From: Deltaproteobacteria bacterium
GTDB taxonomy: Bacteria > Desulfobacterota > Desulfuromonadia > Desulfuromonadales > BM103
NCBI GenBank assembly: GCA_024636215.1
Contig: JAGXHL010000016.1
Location: 1 to 63,639 of the forward strand
Length of the DNA: 63,639 nt
Direction: 5' to 3'
Position numbers and translations under genes: made by a program. How positions within the stretch are numbered: the stretch's first letter is position 1; each line of letters opens with the position of its first letter. Shown one piece after another: positions 52,043 to 60,694 of the stretch. The notes beneath the pieces are model-generated. The model saw only the letters and a program-made list of their open reading frames with translations. It had not been told where the DNA came from and made no database searches.

Positions 52043-54481
52043 CTATAGAGAAATCTTGCGTAGCCGCAGAGCATTGCTGATTACCGAAACGGAACTGAAG
52101 GCCATGGCGGCACCGGCGATCATCGGACTGAGCAGGATACCGAAGAAGGGATAGAGCACTCCGGCGGCGATGGGGATGCCGACGCCGTTGTAGATGAAGG
52201 CGAAAAACAGGTTCTGGCGGATATTGCGCATGACCGCACGGCTGAGACGCAGGCCGCCGACAATACCGCGCAGGTCGCCCTTGACGAGGGTCATCCCGGC
52301 GCTCTCGATGGCGACGTCAGTGCCCGTGCCCATGGCGACGCCCACATCGGCGGCCGCGAGGGCGGGGGCGTCGTTGATACCGTCGCCGGCCATGGCAACG
52401 CGATGTCCCTGGTCCTTCAATTCGTTGACGATGCGCTGTTTGTCCTCGGGAGAGACTTCGGCATGCACTTCGTCGATCCCCAGCTCTTTGGCCACGGCTT
52501 TGGCGGTGCGAGAATTATCTCCCGTGCACATGACCACGGTGATGCCCATTTCGTGCAGTGTTGCGATGGCTTCTTTCGAGGTCTTTTTGATCGGATCGGC
52601 AATGGCGATGAGGCCAAGCAGTTGATCGTCGCGTCCCGCCCAGATCACTGTTTTGGCTTCGCCTTGCAGGCGTTCCGCCTCTTTGGTCAGAGCGTCGGGA
52701 ATGTTGATCTTTGCCGCTTCGAGGAAGTCCCGTTTGCCGATGCGAATCATCTTGCCATCGACCCTGGCCTGGACGCCGCCTCCGGTGGTGCTCTCGAAAT
52801 CGGTGATCTCCGGCAGATCCAGGCCTTCGTCCTTCGCCTTATCGACAACGGCCCGAGCCAGCGGATGCTCGGACTGCGATTCGACAGCCGCCGCCAGGCG
52901 CAGCAAGTCGTCGGTCTGCACGCCGTCCGGCGATTGCGCATCGACAACCGAAGGCTTGCCCTCGGTGAGGGTGCCGGTCTTGTCGGTAATGAGGTGGGTG
53001 ACTTTCTCGGCGCGCTCGATGGCTTCGGCGTTTTTGATCAGGATGCCGCTTTGGGCGCCCTTGCCGACCCCGACCATGATCGACATGGGGGTGGCCAGAC
53101 CCAGCGCACAGGGGCAGGCGATGATCAGCACTGAGACGGCCACGACGATGGCGTAGGCCATGGACGGCGCAGGGCCGAATGCGGCCCAGACCCCGAAAGC
53201 GATCAGGGCGGTCAGCACGACCGCAGGCACAAAATAGCCGGCGACCTGGTCGGCCAGTTTCTGGATCGGCGCCCGGCTGCGTTGGGCCTCGGCGACCATC
53301 TTGACGATATGGGCAAGCATGGTTTCCTCGCCCACGGCCTCTGCGCGCATAATGAAGCTGCCGGTCTGGTTGACCGTGGCGCCGATCACCTTGTCGTCCT
53401 CGCCCTTCTCCACCGGGACCGGCTCGCCGGTGAGCATCGACTCGTCGATGGTGCTTTTACCGTCAAGAATGATGCCGTCGAGGGGGATTTTTTCACCGGG
53501 GCGCACGCGCAGACGGTCGCCTTTTTCAATGGCGTCGATCTCCACTTCCTCCTCATCTCCGTTCTCCTTGAGCCGGTGCGCGGTTTTGGCCGCGAGGTTG
53601 AGCAAGCTCTGGACGGCTTTGCCGGTCTGCCGCCGGGCACGGGCTTCGAGCCACTGCCCGAGCAGGATGAGGGTGGTGATGACCGTGCCCGCCTCGAAAT
53701 AGAGCGCAACTTCACCGTGTCTGCGGAAAGACTCCGGGAAGAGATCGGGGAACAACACCGCCATGACGCTATAGGAATAGGCCGCACCGACTCCCAGCAT
53801 TATCAGGGTGAACATGTTCAGGCTGCGGTTAACGATGGACTGCCAACCCCGGGTAAAAAACATACCGCCTGCCCAAAGGATAACGGGGGTCGCCAGAACC
53901 AGCTCCAACCAGCCCTGCAGCCGGGCCGAAAGGACCCCTTCAAAAGAGAGCCCTGGGATCATGCTGTCAAAGGCGAGGAGCAGGACCGGCAGGGTCAGCC
54001 CACCGGCGACCAGGGTCTTGCGCTGCAAACTCCGAATCGCCGCTTCCTCCTCTTCATCGTCATCGCCGGACGCAGACATCGGCTCCAGATCCATGCCGCA
54101 TTTAGGGCAGCTGCCCGGCCCTTGCTGGACAATTTCGGGGTGCATCGGGCAGGTATACTCTCGCGACGCCTCAGCCGGATCGGTCGTCTGCGGCTGCGGA
54201 TGGAGGTAGGCGTCGGGATCGGCAACGAATTTTTCCCGACACTTGCTGGAGCAGAACAGGTACTCCGTCCCCTCGTGGCTATGGGAACCGGCGTTCTTCT
54301 CTTTGCTCACGGCCATGCCGCAGACCGGGTCCTTCAAAGGGTCTGTTACATAGGCATCGGGATCGACCGTAAACTTCTCCCGGCACTTATCCGAGCAGAA
54401 GCTGTAGGTTTTTCCCTGCCACTCGGTCGTGCCACCTTTGGCGTCGGAGGTGACCTCCATGCCGCATACGGGATCTCGCAT
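52043..54481 (-). CDS. Copper/silver P1B-ATPase with two YHS domains
   Basis: 812-residue metal-exporting ATPase. In place of CxxC HMA domains the N-terminus has two YHS units (DPVCGMEV 3-44 and DPVCGMAV 45-92) and a heavy-metal-binding [19 protein letters not shown] unit (about 109-135). The transmembrane CPC (near 455), DKTGTLT with the phosphorylated aspartate (near 499) and [10 protein letters not shown] (near 697) are intact. This domain arrangement is seen in CopB/SilP-like exporters. It lies 47 bases upstream of copA and 32 bases after the Met-rich gene. Confidence 0.94.
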   Translation of the reverse strand: MRDPVCGMEVTSDAKGGTTEWQGKTYSFCSDKCREKFTVDPDAYVTDPLKDPVCGMAVSKEKNAGSHSHEGTEYLFCSSKCREKFVADPDAYLHPQPQTTDPAEASREYTCPMHPEIVQQGPGSCPKCGMDLEPMSASGDDDEEEEAAIRSLQRKTLVAGGLTLPVLLLAFDSMIPGLSFEGVLSARLQGWLELVLATPVILWAGGMFFTRGWQSIVNRSLNMFTLIMLGVGAAYSYSVMAVLFPDLFPESFRRHGEVALYFEAGTVITTLILLGQWLEARARRQTGKAVQSLLNLAAKTAHRLKENGDEEEVEIDAIEKGDRLRVRPGEKIPLDGIILDGKSTIDESMLTGEPVPVEKGEDDKVIGATVNQTGSFIMRAEAVGEETMLAHIVKMVAEAQRSRAPIQKLADQVAGYFVPAVVLTALIAFGVWAAFGPAPSMAYAIVVAVSVLIIACPCALGLATPMSIMVGVGKGAQSGILIKNAEAIERAEKVTHLITDKTGTLTEGKPSVVDAQSPDGVQTDDLLRLAAAVESQSEHPLARAVVDKAKDEGLDLPEITDFESTTGGGVQARVDGKMIRIGKRDFLEAAKINIPDALTKEAERLQGEAKTVIWAGRDDQLLGLIAIADPIKKTSKEAIATLHEMGITVVMCTGDNSRTAKAVAKELGIDEVHAEVSPEDKQRIVNELKDQGHRVAMAGDGINDAPALAAADVGVAMGTGTDVAIESAGMTLVKGDLRGIVGGLRLSRAVMRNIRQNLFFAFIYNGVGIPIAAGVLYPFFGILLSPMIAGAAMAFSSVSVISNALRLRKISL

Positions 54482-54513
54482 AATTCACACCTTAAATCTT
54501 TTGGGAACAAGGT

Positions 54514-55191
54514 TTATTGAAACAGGCTTTCCAGCTTCTCGGCACCGCCATCCGCGTGGGCCTGCTGCAACTGTTCGGCAGTCAGCACCTTGCGGGCATC
54601 GCTGACTGCCTGCAGGTGAAGGACATGAATATCGCCCTCAAGCGTCTGCACCTTGCGGACCAGAGGCTCGGCGTCCTTCAGCGTCCAGCTGTCGCCGGAG
54701 AGCAATGCGGACAATTCCAGCCGGGCGATTTTCACCTCTGCGGCAGTGCGGATGTTCTCCTTGCGGCAATCGACGTGAATTGCCTTGAGGCTGCTTATCT
54801 GATCAGCGGAGAGGCCGAGTTCATCGGCACGGTCAAGGAAGAACACATGCTCCATCCGCTGTTCCATCATGCCCATTTGACCACCTTGCATCATGTCGTG
54901 CATGCCGCCTCCATCCATCATACCGGACATACCTCGGCCCATCATGTCGCCCATACCTCCCCCCATCATGCCCATCATCGGCGAATTGGAACCCGAAGAT
55001 TGAGCAGCCATGCAGGGCATCTGGTTCATCCCCGCACCCTGCTGCATCATCATTCCCCGGGAAGAGGGTGTCGCGGCAGCTTGCGCAGCGGCGGGATGAT
55101 GTGACTCATGCTCGGAAGCCGCAAGGCTGGTGAGCACGCTTGCTCCCAGAAAGAAACCGACCAGAACGGCCATGTACAAGACTTTTTTCAT
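54514..55191 (-). CDS. Periplasmic Met-rich, Spy/CnrR-like protein
   Basis: 225-residue exported protein. The start at 55191 follows AAGGAG, and 20 upstream codons are discarded. A signal peptide (YMAVLVGFFLGASVLTSLA) is followed by a His tract (EHESHHP) and an extended Met-Gly-rich segment (about 48-110) with copies of MMGMM and GGGM. The C-terminal half (RADELGLSADQISSLKAIHV onward) is an LTxxQ/Spy-like helical hairpin. It is the first gene of the copper operon and might buffer or sense periplasmic copper. Confidence 0.8.
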   Translation of the reverse strand: MKKVLYMAVLVGFFLGASVLTSLAASEHESHHPAAAQAAATPSSRGMMMQQGAGMNQMPCMAAQSSGSNSPMMGMMGGGMGDMMGRGMSGMMDGGGMHDMMQGGQMGMMEQRMEHVFFLDRADELGLSADQISSLKAIHVDCRKENIRTAAEVKIARLELSALLSGDSWTLKDAEPLVRKVQTLEGDIHVLHLQAVSDARKVLTAEQLQQAHADGGAEKLESLFQ

Positions 55192-55321
55192 AATAATCTC
55201 CTTTTGGTTGTAGAAAGTGTTGAGGCCTATTTTTGCTTTAAGAACAACCACCAGAATTAATTCTACTACTTATGAGCGGTTTTGCATGGTAGTAAGCTCG
55301 AAGTGATCATAGACTGCCCGA

Positions 55322-55341
55322 TTATGGATAGTTATGGATAG
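55322..55341. promoter_or_regulatory. 10-bp direct repeat in the divergent copper promoter region
   Basis: TTATGGATAG is repeated twice head to tail in the 281-base gap between the leftward copper operon (starting 55191) and the rightward cytochrome genes (starting 55473). Tandem decamer sites are typical of OmpR-type response regulators such as CopR/CusR, but this is inference. Confidence 0.5.
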
Positions 55342-55472
55342 TCTGATGCAAAAGTGGCGGTGGTTGATAAAATAGAAGCCTTATAACTTGGCGCGACCTC
55401 TCTGTCGCCTAACGTGATTCTTCTAAGTTAGATAATTGAGAGGCTTGCCCCCACTACGAAAGAGAGATTCCT

Positions 55473-55997
55473 ATGAGCGAAGTCCTTTTGATGAGCAGGT
55501 TGGTCCTGGTTGCACTTTTAACGGTGATCGTTGCAGCGGGGTCGGCGTTGGCCCACGGCAATGAAAAGCATCCGGGAAAAACCAAGATGGATCAGCACAT
55601 GCAAGCGATGATGGCGACCAAGGAGAAAGTGCCCGAAGAATTCCGGATTATGGAGCGAACGCCAATCCCTCCGGATGAGGAGTCGCTGGCACGAGGGGCG
55701 GAATTATTCAGCCAGCACTGCACTGTCTGCCACGGTGAAAACGGTGACGGCAAGGGGCCCTCCGCAGCCGCTCTGCCGACCTCTCCGGCCAGCTTTCTCG
55801 ATAGACGGCACAGCAACATGTACAACCCTGGTGAAAAATACTGGCTCATCGGTAACGGTAGCGGTCCAACCGGCATGCCGGCCTTCCCGAACTTAACTCC
55901 TGCTGAGCGCTGGCATCTGATCAACCACATCCTGTCTCTGCAACAAAATGAGAAACTCGAGGAGCTCTTTAAAAGGGAGAAACCGCACCACGATTAG
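55473..55997 (+). CDS. Periplasmic monohaem cytochrome c
   Basis: 174 residues with a signal peptide (about 1-27) and a His/Met-containing start of the mature protein (HGNEKHPG; MDQHMQAMMATK). One haem site, CTVCH (C83, C86, H87), and a likely axial Met in PTGMPAFPN (M135) make it a class I cytochrome c. It starts divergently from the copper operon and is followed 33 bases later by a second cytochrome. Confidence 0.92.
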   Translation: MSEVLLMSRLVLVALLTVIVAAGSALAHGNEKHPGKTKMDQHMQAMMATKEKVPEEFRIMERTPIPPDEESLARGAELFSQHCTVCHGENGDGKGPSAAALPTSPASFLDRRHSNMYNPGEKYWLIGNGSGPTGMPAFPNLTPAERWHLINHILSLQQNEKLEELFKREKPHHD

Positions 55998-56030
55998 GCG
56001 TCGTTTTTTATGAAATAAGGAGTCTATCCG

Positions 56031-56465
56031 ATGAAAGCAAAATTCATTGCCCTGGCTGTCTTGACTGTTGCCATCGGTTTTTTGGGGTGTGGGCGGCCGC
56101 AGTTGACCTCTGAGCGCTGGTACACCCAGGAACAGGTCGCGTTGGGCAAACCCTTATACGCCACCTATTGTGCCGAATGTCACGGCGACCAGGGACAGGG
56201 TGGAGCAAACTGGGACCGACCGAAAGCTGATAACAGCTACCCTCCACAGCCATTGAACGGTTCCGGGCACTCCTGGCATCACTCGTTGGCCTCGCTTGAG
56301 GAAACCATTGCCCAGGGGGGGACTCACCCCGGCGCCACGATGCCCGGTTTTGCATCTGTGTTGAATGAACAGCAACGCCAGGCTGTCATTGCTGCCTTTC
56401 AAAGCTTCTGGAATGACCAGACTTATGCGAAATGGCTCGACCGAGGGGGCCTCCGGGAGAGATGA
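56031..56465 (+). CDS. Lipid-anchored monohaem cytochrome c
   Basis: 144 residues. A lipoprotein signal ends in IGFLGC (C20), one CAECH haem site lies at 47-51, and ATMPGF gives a probable Met ligand. The conserved HGDQGQGG and TMPGF surroundings are those of small class I cytochromes. It is paired with the previous gene. No oxidase or dehydrogenase neighbour explains the partner; the multicopper oxidase across the promoter is a possibility. Confidence 0.9.
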   Translation: MKAKFIALAVLTVAIGFLGCGRPQLTSERWYTQEQVALGKPLYATYCAECHGDQGQGGANWDRPKADNSYPPQPLNGSGHSWHHSLASLEETIAQGGTHPGATMPGFASVLNEQQRQAVIAAFQSFWNDQTYAKWLDRGGLRER

Positions 56466-56574
56466 TCAATCAGGCTGGCCGCTCACAATTTGTTTGAACT
56501 TTTTTATCACATCCAAAAGCCCTGCTTTTGACCGGCGGGTTGGGTGTTGATTGAAGCCGCAGTGTCCCGTTTAG

Positions 56575-56757
56575 TTAGTTTTCGTCTGGAAACAGCCCTT
56601 TTCCGCAATCTCTGCGTCAATCGGCGGATTTGATTGTGCGGCGTAAAGTACTACGCCTCCGCTCAAATCCTTGATTTCCTTGACCTTGCGAAAAATTGCT
56701 CGTTTCCAAATCGAAAACTTCCTAGTGCCCATCCGGAGTTTCCGGATGGGCACTAGT
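56575..56757. repeat. Large nested palindrome (third family) with terminal hairpin
   Basis: An imperfect palindrome of about 150 bases: GTTTTCG/CGAAAAC, TGGAAAC/GTTTCCA, TTCCGCAA/TTGCGAA, GGATTTGA/TCAAATCC and GGCGTA/TACGCC nest toward a centre near 56645. A perfect hairpin TAGTGCCCATCCGGA/TCCGGATGGGCACTA (56723-56757) is attached. The 60-codon frame across it is only a shadow of the palindrome. Confidence 0.85.
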
Positions 56758-57026
56758 TAATTCCCTCATTGGTTCACTCCCCACCTCATTCAGGATATTC
56801 TTCATAGATTGTAGAATATTGTGCACTTCTAATTGTGTTTCTGTAGTGCAATGCATGGCGAAACCTAGAAAATTCTTATAAGACAGGTGTTTACAGTATC
56901 TAATGTTTTTTGGCATGCATAGTGTAACGTAAAACATTAAACAGTTTGTACGGATTGAGGCATTACGCCTGACTCTTCATACAGCGTGAAGAGGTTACGA
57001 CTAAAAACTTACAAGGAGGTCGCATC
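56758..57026. other. AT-rich spacer, no supported gene
   Basis: A leftward 71-codon frame (56722-56937) ends inside the hairpin of the palindrome and has no ribosome site or motif, so I leave it out. A hairpin (GCGTGAAGAG region near 56975) and the strong site AAGGAGGT just before 57027 serve the next gene. Confidence 0.4.
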
Positions 57027-57434
57027 ATGTGTAAAAAAACTATTTTAACTACCGGGTTGTCCCTATTGCTTTTCTTGGTACTGGTCAGTATTGCGTCGGC
57101 AGGTGACATCGGCACAGAGGCAGGGGACTGGGAATACAAATTTAATTCTCCTGATGGAGCAATACAAGGCTATCAATACGATCAGGAGGCACTGGCACAA
57201 ATCGGTAGTGAAGCTGGAAATTGGCAGTTCAGATTTGATGCTCCAGAAACGAAAGCCGAGATAGCCGCGAAGAATTACCAATACGACCAAGGAGCTTTGG
57301 CAGTAGTTGGCACCGAAGCTGGTGACTGGAAGTTCAAAGGTAATGATGGGGTGAGTGGCGGTATCGGCAGCACAGCCAATGAAGCTGTCGCTGATGAAGC
57401 TAAAGTCAAGGATGCTGTGTGTAAGGGATGCTGA
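57027..57434 (+). CDS. Secreted tandem-repeat protein with C-terminal CKGC
   Basis: 135 residues, family unknown. A signal peptide (1-25, ending ASA) leads to three copies of a motif: IGTEAGDW (28-35), IGSEAGNW (59-66) and VGTEAGDW (94-101), the latter two preceded by YQYDQ-type segments (49 and 84), a period of 35 residues. Each repeat ends in alternating aromatic/basic residues (WEYKF, WQFRF, WKFK). The tail ends CKGC, the only cysteines of the mature protein. A strong AAGGAGGT site and a strong terminator flank it. Its position between copper cytochromes and cusCBA suggests a periplasmic metal role. Confidence 0.8.
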   Translation: MCKKTILTTGLSLLLFLVLVSIASAGDIGTEAGDWEYKFNSPDGAIQGYQYDQEALAQIGSEAGNWQFRFDAPETKAEIAAKNYQYDQGALAVVGTEAGDWKFKGNDGVSGGIGSTANEAVADEAKVKDAVCKGC

Positions 57435-57454
57435 TTGCTCGCCGACCTCTATTG

Positions 57455-57491
57455 ACACGAAACCTTGCAAGACCTTTGCAAGGTTTCGTGT
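57455..57491 (+). terminator. Strong terminator after the repeat protein
   Basis: ACACGAAACCTTGCAA pairs perfectly with TTGCAAGGTTTCGTGT around five bases, followed by TTGC. It makes the repeat protein gene a transcript of its own and precedes the cusCBA operon. The 230 bases to cusC contain no further gene. Confidence 0.92.
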
Positions 57492-57725
57492 TTGCAAACT
57501 TACTGCCTGAAAACACCTCGTTCAGAAGGTCAGGCCGCTCGTCCATGACGGGCTTACATATGAACTGCGTATTATTGTGATAGAATTTTTTCGAAGGGGC
57601 AAGGCCTGAGGTCTGGATGTAACGGGCTGCTTCGACCCGGCTGAGAAATATCGACTATCCTTCGGCGTGAACCGAAAAGCCACATGACGTTCAAGCAGTC
57701 GCAAAACTTTTTTGGAGAGGATTAT

Positions 57726-59036
57726 ATGGCACCGAGATTTCTGGCTTTTTTACTGTTGCTCTGCCTGACGACCCTGTCTGCTGGGCCGGTGTCAGCGGAG
57801 CAGGCAGCCGTTTCGAACCTGGAGCTGTTGGTTACTGAGGCCTTGGCGAATAATCCTGACCTGGCGGCGGCGAAAGCCCGTTGGCAACAAGCCACCTACA
57901 AAGCACCACAGGTCGGCAGTCTGATGGACCCGGTGCTCTCCTTTAGTCTCAGCAATTACCCCAGCGATAGTCTGTCGAGCACGGACACACCCATGACCGG
58001 CAACGAACTCAAGCTGGCACAAGCGTTGCCTTTCCCGGGCAAACTGAGCAACCGTTCCGCGCTTGCCGATGAGCAGGCCCGCTGGTTTGAGGCGGTTTAT
58101 CAGGATCAACATCTGCAGGTTGCTCGCAGGGTCAAGGATGCCTGGTACAGACTTTATTTTCAGGAGCGGGCCATTGCCGTGACGGAGCGCAATATGGCAT
58201 TGGTTGATGACATCGTCCGACTCACCGAAGTCCGTTACGAAACCGGTACCGGACTGCAGCAGGACGTGCTCAAAGCGCAGGTGGAAAGATCCAGACTCAT
58301 GGAACGCTTGATGGCCTTGCGACAAAAACGCTCCGTTGTGCAGGCGGAACTTAATCGCCTGCTGAACCGGCCCTCTGGCGGGGCATATGATGTCCCTGAG
58401 ACCCTTGAGCTGGTGGCTATCGAGCAGGATCTGGAGTCTTTCCAACGCGCCGGCCTTGAAAAGCGGCCCATGATGGCCGCTTACCAGTCCTTGATCAAAC
58501 GCTATCGTTACCAGAATCGGCTGGCAGAGCTCAATGATTATCCGGATATGAACGTGTTTGCCAGCTGGCGCTTCCGGGATGATGCTCTGGCCGACGGCGG
58601 TACCGATTTCGTGAGTGCCGGGATCAGTGTCAACCTGCCGGTTTACCGTGACAAAAGGCGCGCCGAGAAAGCGGAAGCGGCTGCGGCAATACGCATGGCA
58701 GAGCGCCAGGCGGAAGATTTTCGCAACAGCGTTGCCGAATCGCTACAGAATGCCTACACCCGTATGCAAGAGACTTATCAGCAGACCGAGCTCTATAACC
58801 AGGGGATCATCCCCCAGACCAGTCAGAGCTTTCAGGCGGCCCTAAGCTCTTATCAGGTCGGCAAGCTTGAGTTCATCAGCCTGCTTGATGCCCTGATGAC
58901 CAGCTATCTGGCAGAGATGGAGTTTTACCGCCTCAGCTCGGAATATATGCGCAGTCTGGCCTGGCTGGAAGCAGAATCGACGCTGCCGTTAATTGGTCCG
59001 CCGTTGCAGAACGTTGATAGTCAGATATCCGATTGA
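57726..59036 (+). CDS. cusC: Outer-membrane efflux channel CusC
   Basis: 436-residue TolC-like protein, outer-membrane part of the copper/silver efflux system. The start at 57726 follows GGAGAGG. A signal peptide (about 1-25) is followed by two TolC repeats with long helices (ELLVTEALANNPDLAAAKAR; ETGTGLQQDVLKAQVERS; SSYQVGKLEFISLLDALMTS). No lipobox cysteine is visible near the cleavage site. It is the first gene of cusCBA and 37 bases before cusB. Confidence 0.92.
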   Translation: MAPRFLAFLLLLCLTTLSAGPVSAEQAAVSNLELLVTEALANNPDLAAAKARWQQATYKAPQVGSLMDPVLSFSLSNYPSDSLSSTDTPMTGNELKLAQALPFPGKLSNRSALADEQARWFEAVYQDQHLQVARRVKDAWYRLYFQERAIAVTERNMALVDDIVRLTEVRYETGTGLQQDVLKAQVERSRLMERLMALRQKRSVVQAELNRLLNRPSGGAYDVPETLELVAIEQDLESFQRAGLEKRPMMAAYQSLIKRYRYQNRLAELNDYPDMNVFASWRFRDDALADGGTDFVSAGISVNLPVYRDKRRAEKAEAAAAIRMAERQAEDFRNSVAESLQNAYTRMQETYQQTELYNQGIIPQTSQSFQAALSSYQVGKLEFISLLDALMTSYLAEMEFYRLSSEYMRSLAWLEAESTLPLIGPPLQNVDSQISD

Positions 59037-59073
59037 GCAGTCAAGCAAGTAAACACTGAATTTCGAGGACACC

Positions 59074-60594
59074 ATGAGTCAAAGCAAACATGCAATCCGG
59101 ATGATCATACTGGTCGGCATCATCTCCGCCATTGGCCTCAGCCTGACGTTGACCGGCTGCAACAGCGATACGCAGGTCTCCGGCACGGATCAGGCATCGA
59201 CGGACGCTGTCGAAACAGCTGAACAATCGGCCCAGCAGTATACCTGCGGTATGCACCCGATGATCATTACCGATGAGCCCGGACAGTGCCCGATCTGCGG
59301 TATGGATCTGACACCATTAAAAGCCACGGGAGGTGCGGCCTCAGCCAAGCCTGCCGGTGAGCGCAAGATCAAATACTGGGCGGCTCCCATGGACCCGACC
59401 TACATTCGCGACGAGCCGGGCAAATCGCCGATGGGAATGGACCTCGTACCGGTCTACGAAGATGAGGCCTCTGGCGGGTCAATGATCACTATCGACCCGG
59501 TTGTGCAGCAGAACATGGGGGTGCGCACTGCCACGGTGGAGCGGCGCACCCTGAATCGGTCTATCCGCACTGTCGGTCTGGTCGACTACGACGAGCCACA
59601 GGTCTATTCGGTTAACGCCAAGGTTGACGGCTGGATCGATCGTCTCTATGTCGACGAGACCGGGCAAGAGGTGAAGAAGGGAGAGCCGCTGCTGGAGATC
59701 TACAGCCCCAATTTGGTGTCTGCCCAGGAAGAATACCTGCTCGCCTTGCGTAATCGGGACAAGCTCAAGGAAAGCTCCTTTGCCCAGATTGCTGATGGCG
59801 CCGACCGGCTGTTGGAATCGAGCCGCAAACGCCTGAAATACTACGATATCAGCGACCGGCAAATTGCCGAGTTGGAGAAAAGCGGCAACGTGAGCAAAAC
59901 CATGACCCTGTACTCTCCGCAGAAGGGTATCGTCATGATGAAGATGGCTTTCGAAGGGCAGTTCATCAAAGCCGGAATGGAGTTATTCAAAATCGGCGAC
60001 ATCTCAAATGTCTGGGTCTTTGCCGATATCTACGAGTACGAACTCCCCTGGGTCAAGGTCGGCCAGGAAGCGGAGATCCGGCTCCCCTTTGCCGGAGGTA
60101 AGACCCTGAACGCCAAGATCAGCTACATCTATCCTTACGTCGAGCCTAAAACCCGCACGGTGAAGGCGCGCCTGGAGTTCGCCAACCCCGGATTCGAGCT
60201 CAAACCCGACATGTACGTCAACGTGCGCATCAAGGGGAGCGAGGTCAGGGATGTCCTGACTGTTCCGGTTGAAGCGGTGATCAACTCAGGCGAGAAAAAG
60301 ATTGTTTTCACGGCTCTTGGCGACGGCAGGTTCGAGCCTCGTCAGATTAAGGTCGGGATGCAGGACGAGGAAGGGTATGTGCAGATTGTCCAGGGGGTCC
60401 TCGAAGGTGAACGGGTTGTCACCAGCGCCCAGTTCCTGTTCGATTCCGAGAGCAGGCTGCGCGAGGCGATCCAGAAGATGCGTCAGCCCAAGCCTGAGCC
60501 TGAGCCTGAGCCTGAGGACCATGCCGAGCATGATATGGACGACCCGTCCGACACGAGTCTTCAGGAAGAAGAGCTTGAAGATTTGTTCAAATGA
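59074..60594 (+). CDS. cusB: Membrane-fusion protein CusB with metal-binding domain
   Basis: 506-residue periplasmic adaptor of the heavy-metal RND pump. A lipoprotein signal (GLSLTLTGC) is followed by a heavy-metal-binding unit CGMHPM..CPICGMDL (about 52-75) and a second, shortened unit WAAPMDPTYI..KSPMGMDLVP lacking the usual Cys pair. The barrel-sandwich domain (TVGLVDYDEPQVYSVNAKVD), coiled coil and beta-barrel follow. The C-terminus is acidic (PEPEPEPED; EEEELEDLF). It is followed by the heptamer array and then cusA. Confidence 0.93.
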   Translation: MSQSKHAIRMIILVGIISAIGLSLTLTGCNSDTQVSGTDQASTDAVETAEQSAQQYTCGMHPMIITDEPGQCPICGMDLTPLKATGGAASAKPAGERKIKYWAAPMDPTYIRDEPGKSPMGMDLVPVYEDEASGGSMITIDPVVQQNMGVRTATVERRTLNRSIRTVGLVDYDEPQVYSVNAKVDGWIDRLYVDETGQEVKKGEPLLEIYSPNLVSAQEEYLLALRNRDKLKESSFAQIADGADRLLESSRKRLKYYDISDRQIAELEKSGNVSKTMTLYSPQKGIVMMKMAFEGQFIKAGMELFKIGDISNVWVFADIYEYELPWVKVGQEAEIRLPFAGGKTLNAKISYIYPYVEPKTRTVKARLEFANPGFELKPDMYVNVRIKGSEVRDVLTVPVEAVINSGEKKIVFTALGDGRFEPRQIKVGMQDEEGYVQIVQGVLEGERVVTSAQFLFDSESRLREAIQKMRQPKPEPEPEPEDHAEHDMDDPSDTSLQEEELEDLFK

Positions 60595-60598
60595 ATCA

Positions 60599-60675
60599 GT
60601 GAGGAGTTAGGAGTTAGCAGTGAGGGGGCAAAGCATTTATCCGTCAACCCTCACCCCTCTCACCTCACCCCTCAC
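60599..60675. repeat. Inverted heptamer arrays between cusB and cusA
   Basis: Four heptamers GTGAGGA, GTTAGGA, GTTAGCA, GTGAGGG (60599-60626) are followed after 21 bases by CCCTCAC, CCCTCTC, ACCTCAC, CCCTCAC (60648-60675). The second array is the reverse complement in type, so the mRNA can fold into a long hairpin between the two genes. Confidence 0.8.
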
Positions 60676-60694
60676 GCTTTTAGGAATTTAATCC

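Noticed and set aside
50622..52154. 510-codon open frame antisense to copA
   Set aside because: It mirrors the multicopper oxidase codons in a high-GC gene, has no ribosome site or family match, and copA has all catalytic motifs.
53282..54520. 412-codon frame antisense to the P1B-ATPase
   Set aside because: Shadow of the ATPase on the other strand, with no motifs.
56571..56753. 60-codon leftward frame before the CKGC gene
   Set aside because: It lies wholly within the nested palindrome and hairpin; frame openness is a by-product of the repeat.
57560..57700. Possible riboswitch (GEMM or TPP-like) upstream of cusC
   Set aside because: Fragments such as CTGAGA and GGGCAAGG are present, but the paired core and conserved loops of either class are not.
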